A stretch of DNA of 64,000 nucleotides from Diphasiastrum complanatum. Lineage: Eukaryota > Streptophyta > Lycopodiopsida > Lycopodiales > Lycopodiaceae. The notes under the pieces were generated by a model that was given only the letters and a program-made list of their open reading frames with translations, was not told the origin of the DNA and did no database searches. The stretch spans positions 64,851,393 to 64,915,392 of the forward strand of contig CM055094.1 in the NCBI GenBank assembly GCA_029204225.1, given 5' to 3'. Both the position numbers and the translations under genes were made by a program. Below, one piece after another: positions 51,052 through 61,480 of this stretch. How positions within the stretch are numbered: position 1 is the stretch's first letter; every line of letters starts with the position of its first letter.

Positions 51052-53435
51052 CAAGCGGAAGTGTGAGCTTTTACGTTAGTTAATTCTAGTAGCCCTACAA
51101 GTAAGAGATTAACATATTTGGAAGAGATTTGCAATTTCTGCAGCGGGTTGTATCCAAACAGTACTGCAGAGAGACATTTGAATCAAACTTTCTTCGCAAA
51201 AGTTAAACTGCTGAACTTCAGCGGTTAGGAGGAAGCACAGTTTCACCAACAAAGCGCTGAAGAATGTGGTCCGATGAAAACCATAGACGTATGGTCAAAA
51301 ATCTGACCGCTCTTATTGGCAAACTTTAAATATTGACACTAGAGGGCATTCATGGCATCTGATAATTTGTACTACCTCTTAGAGTTGGATAAAGCCGTGT
51401 TTCAAGAGTGGAAATCTTAACCACATGTTCTTTAGAAAGTCAAAAATAATGCTGGTGATCTTGTCTTCCACCTGAAGCTGAAGTTCAGCCTATACACCAA
51501 ATACAAGTGTACGGGAGACTAAGCTGAAGTTCCACCTACACACAAAATAGGTAGGGTACAGGAGAGTATTGCGTAACAGGACCTAGCTCTGTAATCTTCC
51601 GTTAACAAACCAAGTAAGGCGCAGCAGAGAACGACGCTTGGAAAATGATTCATTCCTTTTTACATACATAAATGTATTCTCTGTTGAATGTTGTCGATGC
51701 GTTCCTTTCTTAAAGCTTGTGTCAGTTCAGTGGATGGCAATGGCATCATGCATAGGTTTTCTACGTGATACTTCAATAATAGCACTAAACGTAATGAAAT
51801 ATTGTTAGCACCGTGTTGAAAAATAACCGTAGTTGTACTAGTTTTTTCTTTTGTCGTAGGTAATAATAGCATTAGAATCAGTTTCCCAGACTCCTGCATC
51901 TTGTGTTCTAGTCCCTCCATATCCATTATGAAAGTGATTTTCGTTCAATCATGGATAGCTAGTAACTCGAGAGTACCGAGTGCCGACTGCGTTGCATTTA
52001 ATTCAGTTATTTTCAGGATTCAAGAAACTTGATCGCATTTTGTTCAGTTATTTCACGAATCAGTATACTTGAGCCTTTAAAGTTTAGATTGAGCCCCCTG
52101 CAGCCATGCTTCATTGCTTCCCTGATATTTACCGCGTCAACACTTAAAAGCTCTGCTAGAAACTGAAACAAACAAGATAACTAAAAATGGCGAAGTACAT
52201 AGTTATTAATGCGGTGACGGCCGGAAGCTGGGCGGGCACCGGTGAAAAATTGAATCTAACAATCATGATCAACGGCCTGGGGCCTGGGCTGGGCCCCGCG
52301 AACCTGGAGGCTGATTGGCTCGACTTCAAAGCCCAATTTCCAAATACAACAAACATAATACATCATTTCTGCTGGCATCGCTATTAGCTCTAGCCTCTAA
52401 GTATTTTCCCTAACAGCAGGGCAGGTACAAAGTGCAGAATCCAAACCAGCGTGGGGCATGATCATTGATGATAGATCTCCATTGACAAGATGTTGGGAAC
52501 TTTACAGATCACTGTGAACTCTGAATCTTAATAATGAGAAATTCAAACAAACGAGAAATTTGCTGAGCAATGAGCATCGAGCACCCAGGCTCGCAACGCA
52601 GTCTGTCTGGACTCTGCAGGAAAGCGGATATGCTCCTGCAAGTAAAGAGAGATTGCGATTTATGTCAGCGCAGCAGTCTGATGTACGGGTAGACCGTCTC
52701 CTCTGTCCCTACCAAGCTTAGAATTTGGAGGCAGACTGCCATTTCACATCGAAGGGCTTCTTTTCATATTTCAACCAACATCTCCAAATTTTACCTTTAT
52801 TGTCACGCTTCCACGTCAATGATAGGGCCATACCCATCAAATTTCCAGAATGGCCCATCTTGAAATGAAAGGTTCAAGATATAGACGGCCTTTCAAAGCT
52901 TGACCATATACAGTGAAGTGCAAAGTGCCGGAAAAGCCTTCATCTTTGAAAGGCGATCTATTCTCAAGTGGGTTGGGTAGGTAGTAGTAGACTATACTTG
53001 TTATTCATCCTCAGGAGTCAGGCCGTTGGCATCAAATACATTTTTCTTCACCCTCCCACATGATGGCCTCCTCCAGGCTTTTGATTGGAATCATTCAAGC
53101 ACCCTCTAGCCTCTACTATGGCCTTCCAAATTTTACAATTTCCCTCCAAGTGAGGTACTACCGTTGCAACATGGCCTTTTTTAAACTCAAGAATGTTCCA
53201 AGTGAAATGAAGTTCATAAGCATTTCTTGCCTGAAATGTTGCAATTGGTAAGGAGTGAAATAGAGGAGGATGACTGCGTTTTTTCCGTGTGCAAAGGCAG
53301 ACAAAATCCCCTATATCGCACGCCTTTACTCGATGTAAAGGATCGTTGGACTTTTTTTGAAGGCTAAATTTGAGACAAATTTGCTCTTGATGAAAAAATT
53401 GTAGGGCTTTAGACGTAAACAATTGCTAGGCTTTT
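51052..53435. other. 3' flank of SOSEKI, no further gene recognised
   Basis: 51052-51700 is probably 3' UTR and flank. Frames at 52187-52387 (both strands, GC-rich) and 53048-53422 show no known motif. A CpG-richer patch at 52200-52330 stands out only by composition. Confidence 0.4.
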
Positions 53436-53690
53436 ATAGGTTGCCCCATACATGAGGGTCCGGGCCGGACATTCCGCGTCCGCGTCCGGCGTCCGGACCC
53501 GGATGCGTCCAACCCACGTCCAGTTTTTATTTTTATTTTTTTGCTAAATAACTAAAAAAAAAACAAAAAAAAAAAAAAACAAATAGACGCATCCAAGGAC
53601 CCGGATGCACCCCTGGCGCGTCCGGAAGCGGACGTGGGTCCGGACGCGCGTTCGGACGCAGGGATCGCATCCTTAGGGTTCCCCATAGGC
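53436..53690. repeat. GC-rich imperfect inverted repeat around an A/T core
   Basis: The left arm (about 53455-53523) is made of GTCCGG and CGCGTCC words and ends CCAACCCACGTCC. The right arm (about 53585-53670) has GGACGTGGGTCCGGACGCG. The arms can pair imperfectly around a core of T-rich then A-rich sequence (53524-53582). The edges have related words (GTTGCCCCATA at 53441 and GTTCCCCATAGG at 53679). It may be a non-autonomous DNA element; no target duplication was confirmed. Confidence 0.5.
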
Positions 53691-54210
53691 TTTGATTAAT
53701 GGTAAATGTTCATGAAGGGCATGATGCTCATAATATTAGTCCATGGCCATTATGAGCATAATTTATTTTATGGAAAATTCTCATGGGCAAATTTTCATAA
53801 AGGGCAGTCTCCAAGTCAAAGCTTCCCCATCATGAATACTCATATGCCATGTTTTGAGTTAAAAATAGTTTTTAAATTTTGTACAATGCATGTTATGTAC
53901 TATGGAACGGGTCGGGGCCACTTTGCCCGGTAAGGATTTCTAGAAATGTTTTAGGCAAGGCCCATAAAACAGTTATGGAAATCCTTACAAGGCATAATGG
54001 TTTTCTGACCAGTCAAACATTGCCACATGGCAAGCTAACGCGTGAGGAATGATTAGGCTTTTGAAAAAAACAGTGACATTTTACCTTTTAAGGAGCCCAA
54101 AAAATGAGCAAAATAAGCACAAAGCATCCATTACGGTTTGATTTTTCTTGGGGTTTTAGTATGGTGGAAGGCCCGAGGTCCTTGGGCCTTCCACGATGTA
54201 ATGCAAGGTG
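53691..54210. other. No recognisable gene
   Basis: Contains GCATGATGCTCATAAT / ATTATGAGCATAAT words near 53715-53765 (short palindromic similarity) but no coding motif. Confidence 0.35.
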
Positions 54211-54213
54211 AGA

Positions 54214-54348
54214 AGGTAGAGAGAGAATGTACATTCCGTAGAGAGAGAACACACATTTTGTAGAGAGAGAATGCACATTCTGTAGGGAGGAGAGAGAACG
54301 CACATTCCTTAGAGAGAGAACGCACATTGTAGAAAGAGAATGATTGAT
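54214..54348. repeat. Tandem array of about 24-28-bp TAGAGAGAGAAyGCACATT units
   Basis: Five to six degenerate units of GTAGAGAGAGAATGCACATT type run head to tail. Minus frames of CVLSLRNVHSLS type arise from this repeat. Confidence 0.85.
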
Positions 54349-57300
54349 TTCGGAGGAGAGAGAAAGGCGAACAGATATTTTGCTCATGGATGTGCTTTCA
54401 AAATACAAAGCAAACTTTAGCACCTGACACTACGTTAATTTATTGTGCATTAACACTAAGAAATGAAAACACAAAGCATTTCATTTTTCAGGGATAATCA
54501 AGTCTTGCCACCAGTCAAAAACTTATAATCGTGACTCAACCTATGACAACAAATTTTAACTTTAGTATGCAAATCTTAAAATTTCAAATTCTTCAAAAAA
54601 GATTGTATCACAATCATTATTAACATTTTGATTGGTAACTATACGCATTCTACATTTATAATTGCATTTAAATCATGGTTGAAGACGAGGTTAATGAAGC
54701 ACCTTGTGGATTTTTGGCGACCAAATCTACATGAAGTGAGCAAGAAAAAACACCATAATATTCTCTTCTATCGGCTTCTTCAATATCATGCCATCATGGA
54801 TGATTAATCCAATTTCTTAAATCCCATGTTTTTGCATTGCATCTTGTTCTTTCGTTGCATTTTGGTTCACTAGTAAATTTAATAATTCGTTGAGAGACTT
54901 GATGATATTTAACTAGCAATTTGATGAAGCATTGATGTGAACAATTAGCTTCGACATATGGCTATCAATGTGAAAATCCTACATCATGAAATCAAAGAGT
55001 TTGCTGATGATGATCTAGCAACAAATGTTAGATACTAATTATATTAGTTGGATCATCAAAAAGTTCATTGTAAAAGTAGTGAGTGGATATTCTTGTTATG
55101 TTTTATATTGATCCTCATAATAATTGTCATCAAATAAGATATTGCCATAATATCTTACATTAGCAACATCAAGTTGGTGAATGTCCATTTAATCAACAAC
55201 AACATCTATCTCAATGATTCACTATTAGATTTCTCGCTTCGGTTTTTTAATTGTCATGAAAATTTTCAAATTGAAAGTTCTACTAATGTTGAGATTGCTC
55301 ATCATTATTCCCAAGTTATGAGTGCAATTAATTCTCAATTTTGGATATCTCCTCTTGAAACACGAAATCTTTTGAAAACTAAAATGGTGGAAATTTTTTT
55401 AGTAATTTATGTAAATTTTGAATTTTAAAATTAGCTTTTAATAAATCATTTGAAATATGTTTTCCAAATATTTTAAATTTGGATTGAGTGACGCAAGATA
55501 TTTTAAAATTTTATGTTCAAATTTCCAAAAAATACAAACATCAATTGTGTGCAATTTATTATTATTGGGTGAATTCAAAATTTTAAAAAGTTCTAAATTT
55601 TTTTATTTTTAAACGACAATTTAAAAGACTTTGGTATAATTTTAAATGCTTGTATGCAATTTAATGTTAATATTTTAACATTTAAAAAAATGTAACAAAT
55701 ACAATACCAAAAAAGATCTTTTTATCTAACTAATATAAATAATCAATAAACAAAGAAACATTTAGAAATCATTTTCAAGAAACAATCATTTTCAAAATAA
55801 ATACAATCCATATTTTGAAAGAGGTAAAGTTTTTACAATGCAATAATTTTTTTCTCAACCAGATCATTTGGATCCAATCTAGCAAATCTTTCAACATTTG
55901 TATATGTTGGAGCCACCGCTCGATCCTGAGTAACTATATTTGCCACTACCTTATACTGTTGTTCAACTACTACTGCCAAGTCAACTTCATCACAAACAAT
56001 ATTGCCACTACCATGTGGGTGAGGCTCCTTACAGAGTGGAGCAATATCAGTCTTAGAAGGCCCTATTTTATCCACCTTTTATACTCCATCTGGCAAAATT
56101 GAAATATCAGTTAATCTCATTTTCACTTGTTGTGCCACTACCATCAAATAAGTCCAAAATCCCATCGACAAGAAGAGAAAAAATGTCAATTAGCTTATTT
56201 AAAAGTTGTTGTGACTTTTGGTATGGAGAAGCCACAGAACCAATCATTGGATTTTTTTTATTTTTTCGTCACTATAGGAAATCCAAAGTGATTTTCGAAG
56301 TCTCACAATGTTGTAGTTATAGCATTGACCTCTTTCCAGTGGTAGAAAAATATTTGAGGTTAATCTTGTTACAGAGGTGAGCACCACCAATTTTCTTCAC
56401 ATGTGGCTTGTACTGACAAGTATTCAAGATAAATAGGTAAAGAAAAATGATGAATGTTTAAAATATGGAAATGATTTGTAAACGTGTTTATACAAAATCA
56501 AAAGTTACTAAATATCATTCTCGATTCTTGCATTACAAGTCTCGAGTAAGGCCTTATGCACACCTACTTGTTGCTAGCTAGAGTGAAATATCACTACCTT
56601 CCAAAGTGGACATGTAGTGATCTCCAGGAAAACCACAACCATGTTCTTCACCTTCGTGTACTTAAATGGGCGATCGTTATTCAATGAGCTCGCCACTTTA
56701 AAGCTGTAAGGAATATTTGCGATGCAAAGGGTGTAGAGTCGTCTTTTGGCAAATATTGTCGTGTAAAAAGAGGGGAAATCTTCAACAAATGTGGTGACAT
56801 ACATGTCTTTTGGATCATCCTCAATGCTATTGTTCCCCGTCTGATGACTCACCCTTTGTCTTTACTCGGCCTTTGCTTTTTGAAGGTGGCCTCTAAATTG
56901 TTTAGGAAGTTGCTCACTCTTTCTAATTTTAAAACTCTGAGAAGTAAAACAATTGCAAATGTCTACTTATGCTCATCATGGTCAACATAACTCACAATTC
57001 TCAATCAACAACTCATGGCAGAAACTTATTCCTAAGCATGGCTGAAGCATTGGAAGAAAAAAAAAAACTTAAAATGTTTGTATAGAATAAAAGCTTTAAG
57101 ATAGAAGCTCATGCTTAGCATAGGCAATTTTCTCACATCAATAATTTTTCAATTACAAATTGAAAGGTAAGCTTATCATATTTCTGAACAAATAAAAAAA
57201 AATCTTTGAAGCTCCTCATCTCTGGAGCTATTTGGAAACAACTTTTGGCACTCAACCCAATTATGACAATTGAGGCTTTTAACCATGGCCTCTTGCACTT

Positions 57301-57950
57301 TCATGAAGAGTTATGTATGGAAAAATTAATAATGTTAAATTTAGCAAATGAAAATATGTCCACAAAATAAGAACAAATAAAAGAAAAAGTCACTTTTGAA
57401 ATTTCTTTCCCATCTCTACAAGACTGAGTTGTTCGCCAACAACTCTTGACAACATGCTCACAACAATCTTTTGGAAAGAAATATCTTGCATATTTTTCCA
57501 TTCAAATATACCCATTTCTTGAGGGACAGGAGCAAGTGCTAGCTGAGTTTATTTTTCCTTTCCTGCCGACATCACCCCTTTTGAAATTTATCATTTTATT
57601 TCAAACTTCACCCATTTATCAAAAATCTTATCAACAAGATCCTACATCTGAAATAGGAAAATTATCAGTGTAAGTTACAGACAAAAGATATTTTATATTG
57701 ACTTAAAGCAAACAAATAAAAGAAAAAATAAACTTCTCTTGAAGTTACAGCTTGTCTTGTATGGAAGGCCAACTAAAACAATTGTCATATTATGTAAGAG
57801 AAGAAGTTGGACTCTTCTCATCAAGTGGAAGGTCGCACATAGACACTTTAATTGAATATTCATTTTATTGCCTTCCTTATGGAATCTAGTGAACTCTTTG
57901 TAAAAAAATGAGACTCTTTGTATGACTGTCTTGATGATACATTGTCTATC
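54349..57950. other. AT-rich region without recognisable gene
   Basis: Minus frames at 55833-56075 and 56574-56852 and plus frames at 55815-56380 are open for 80-95 codons, but none shows a motif I know. The stretch may hold pieces of a decayed DNA transposon; I see no proof. Confidence 0.4.
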
Positions 57951-57954
57951 AAAG

Positions 57955-58800
57955 TCGCACCTACCAAAGTCTTGAAGATTTCAAATTTCTTATTGAAGAA
58001 AGAGATTCGAGACTACGTGCATCTACTTACAGAATATCAAGACATGTTTGTCTGGTTAATGGAAGATCTCAAAGATATAAATAAATAATACAATCAATAC
58101 CATATCGAGCTTAAGAAAGGAGCAGTTACAGATGTATCTCAAAACATCGGACATCCTTAAAGTTATCCAAACTCTACATTTGGAGGATGTTGGTGGGCCC
58201 TACGCAATAGTAAACACTGTTAAGAAGAATTTAAATGCTGAGTATTGGTGGCCGACTATATACAAGGATGTTATAGTATTTATTAAAACCTGCAATCTTT
58301 GAATGTGTTGATAAGCCAATTTCTTCACTGCATTGGCCTCTAACTTTGATTCCTCCACTCGCACCATGTGAAAAGTGAGAGATCAATTTTGTTGCTCCTA
58401 TCAAGCCAATCACCCAATACACTAAGCGAAGTTATATAGTGGTGGCGACCGATTATGCAACCAAGATGGTCAAGGTAGAAGCAACAAGAAGAATGATGCT
58501 AAGATAGTTGTCAAATTTCTGTTTCTAAATATTATAACCAAATATGGTTTTCCTTTGAAATTGGTAAGTGACACATGGACACATTTTTTGAACGATACAA
58601 TATGCCTGATGATGAAACATTTTATGATCAAACACCGCAAAACCACTCCATATAATCCTAAGGCAAACCGTTTGATCGAGAGAGCAAGTGAAATCATGTG
58701 CAAAATTTTTAATAAGATCACTAAGGCACATGCTTTCATGAGTGACCCAATACTATGAATGATAGGGACACTCATTCATTTCCTTCTTTTACTCATTGGA
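57955..58800 (+). pseudogene. Ty3/gypsy pol remnant: RT linker joined to integrase
   Basis: A frame reads KVLKISNFLLKKEIRDYVHL, LTEYQDMFVWLMEDL and YHIELKKGAV (start of gypsy RT). It passes at about 58150 directly to EDVGGPYAIV, LNAEYWWPTIYKDVIVFIKT (zinc region of integrase), and then KFLFLNIITKYGFPLKLVSD and KTTPYNPKANRLIERAS, the second aspartate and the E block of the integrase. RT and RNase H are deleted. Stops and frameshifts are many. Wording is closest to the copy at 8820-9300. Confidence 0.8.
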
Positions 58801-58805
58801 TTGAG

Positions 58806-59454
58806 GTTAAACCATGTAAATATGCATATTGGTGGGTCCCACACATGTGAGGCTATGATGCCACGTGTGAATCTACACAAGAGTAGGATAGATCATGTTC
58901 ATAGGGTTGGTCAAGTTTGTTTGGTGATGATTCCTACATTATAGGACCAAATCCCTAAATTTATGGAGTAGGTTTATCAATCTAGCCACCAACATAACAA
59001 AACTTAAGGATTAGGCTAGAATGGAAAATCAAGACAAAATGCTCAATCATCTTCCTTATTACATGTTGGATTTTCACCACTCTAGGTGGGGAAGAGCTTT
59101 TCTATGTATCATTAGCTCTCCATGGTAATGTTTTAGAATAATCTTTGAGAGCTAAGAGGCTATCTCGACTTCTAGCAATATGTACTTTGTTTCCTTTTGG
59201 ATCTAAACCAAATCTAAGTGTTCTAAACTTTATTTACTGTCTACATGCCATACTGAAGGTCGTACCACATGTGTGGGGGTTGGATCTTCACAATGATCAA
59301 TGTTTTGTGATTGCTCTTGCTTGATTTATGTAGAACTGCCAATCTAGATCTTATTTTTGATGTCTAGTTTGCATTCAAGATTTAATCAATCAATCAATCC
59401 CTCTTCTGAGTCATTATTAGGCTCATTTAAGCTCCAAAGTACTATACTTTGACA
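58806..59454 (+). repeat. Probable 5' LTR of copia family D (right copy)
   Basis: It ends …ATACTTTGACA directly before the PBS and contains ACACATGTGAGG, CACGTGTGAA and CACATGTGTGGGGG palindrome-like words as in 17491-18319. The left end is uncertain and the 3' LTR would lie outside the window. Confidence 0.5.
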
Positions 59455-59467
59455 TGGCATCAGAGCG
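59455..59467 (+). promoter_or_regulatory. Primer-binding site of copia family D
   Basis: TGGCATCAGAGCG, one substitution from TGGTATCAGAGC. Confidence 0.7.
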
Positions 59468-61480
59468 AAGTACAAGAGGTAAGATCATTTGTACAATCCA
59501 AAATCAGCAAGTTTTTGATGTAGAAAAAGCTAGTATTGGAGGGCCAACTAGAAAACGATTGGAAGGGTGGAGATTTGTGGATCAAACCATATCAGGGTCG
59601 GATTTCATACTGTTCACAAATGTAGGTAGCTCTGAACCTCAAAATAATTTCCATTTTTCATTAGAATCATAGAATTAAATAGTGATTGATCTTGATGAGT
59701 TTTTGGTGCTAGATGTAGGAAAAGCATCAATGTTTGCATGCCATAAATTGGATTTGACTTTGTGGCATTGAAGCCTCTAAAAGTGATTTACAGATCTTGA
59801 AAAACCATCAAGAGGAAGGAGCAAGTTTTTAGCCATTTTTTGTCCAAAAATTGTAAAAATTGACTTGATTTGATTGATCTTGGATAGAATCTCATCTTCA
59901 TTTCATCTTTGTGAGGGAGTGTTAGAACCATGGCTAGAAGTCCATTGAGAGTGCTAGAAGCCAAATTTGAGATAACCAAGACAAGAGAGACCTTTGTGAG
60001 TTTCTAGGTTCAAATCAAATCCAATTTTTTTGAGCATTTGTTTGTAGAATTGGAGCTTTTCTTCTAGAGCCTAGTGAAAGATTAAACTCTACAAACTATT
60101 CCATATGGAAGGTGAGAATCGTGAAGAAGAGCATGAATCTCTTGGTGCTCAGGAGCTGATTAGATACAAGAAAAAAGCTAGGCTAGCACTTCATTGCATT
60201 AAAATGAAAGTTAGCAATGACCTTTTGAAGGAAGTATCTTCTTGGAATTGGCCAAAGAGGCATGGGATTCATCAAAATCCATTTATAAATCGAATAACAC
60301 TTCTAGAGTGCTCATGATTAGGAATCAAATTTGCAAACATTTAGGAGAAGTGAGAAAATACACAAGATTATGTGCTTAGAATCATGTCTCTCAACAAAGA
60401 TCTAGCCTCTATTGGAGAGAAGATTCAATATATGGAGCTTGTCCAAGTGATCCTAAATGGCCTAGGTGATGAATTCACAAATTTGGTCCAAAGTTTTGCC
60501 ATCCAAGATAATTGATAAACTTCATAGTGTACTTGTAGCTGAAGAGTGTAGGATGCTTTATACAAAGGCTAGGATGAACCTCCTTGTCATTGTAGGATAG
60601 ATATGAGAAGGCCAATGGAGAAAAGAAAAATCACCAAAAGGAGGCCAAGGAGGAGGATGCACCATCAAGTTGAAAGGGCAAAGGGAAGAAAGACAAATTC
60701 AGGTACAAGTGTCTCTTTTGTGGAAAGAAGGGCACTTTGGATTAGAATGCTTCAAGAAGAAGAAGGCACAAGAAGACAAGCAAAGCAACATTGCACATCA
60801 AGAGGAGGAGGATGAAGAAGAATCGTCCTTAATGGCATCCATCTCAGTAGCCAAAAGAGTGATGAGAGTCCATCTAGTTATGTTATGAGAGTAAGAGATA
60901 TTCATAGAGAGCTTGCTTGCATTGGTGATTCCATCAATCAAAATGAGCTAGTCCAAGTCATCCTCAATGGCTTGAGAAGTAAATTTGATAACCTTGTCCA
61001 ATCCTATGCCATGAAGGAGGAGCTACCAAGTTTGGAGGCTCTCCAAAGTGTGCTAATTTTTGAAGAATAAAGACAAGACTACAAGCTCTTGAGGATGGAC
61101 AAGCTTTCTCTCACTCATAATGATGGCAAAGCCCTCTTTGCCAAGGACAAGCACAAAGGGAGGAGCAAGAACCAATATCAACAATCCTTAAGCAAGGACA
61201 AAGCCAAATCCAAATATAAAGATGAGGAGGAAGATGATTCCTCTAATGCTTCATCATCCAAGCGTAAGAAGAAGAAGATCAAGTGCTTTTATTGTGGCAA
61301 GAAAGGCCATTATGCCACCAATTGCTTCAAGAAGAAGAAGAATCAACTCAAGCAAGCCAACATCACCAATGAGAAGAAAGACACTATTGCAAGTGATGGA
61401 GAGGGATCTCTTATGGTCTCTAGCTTTTCATCCACTCCTTTCAAGAAGGACGACTTATGGTATATTGATAGTGGAGCCTC
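59468..61480 (+). pseudogene. Family D gag with duplicated C-terminal module
   Basis: After a leader, gag reads ELIRYKKKARLALHCIKMKV (60155), a frameshifted central part, and YVLRIMSLNKDLASIGEKIQ followed by ELVQVILNGLGDEFTNLVQS (60435). A zinc knuckle KCLFCGKKG|HFGLEC follows, split by a one-base loss (60706-60750), then EEEDEEESSLMAS. The same module then starts again: YVMRVRDIHRELACIGDS, ELVQVILNGLRSKFDNLVQS (60945) and an intact knuckle CFYCGKKGHYATNC (61284-61325), then GSLMVSSFSS. The two units are offset by 510 bp. Copia gag normally has this module once. Stops break the first unit; the second is almost open (61089-61655 fully open). Confidence 0.8.

Noticed and set aside
52187-52387. 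Overlapping open frames on both strands in a GC-rich patch
   Set aside because: Open frames in both directions are expected from the composition; no domain, splice site or motif is visible.
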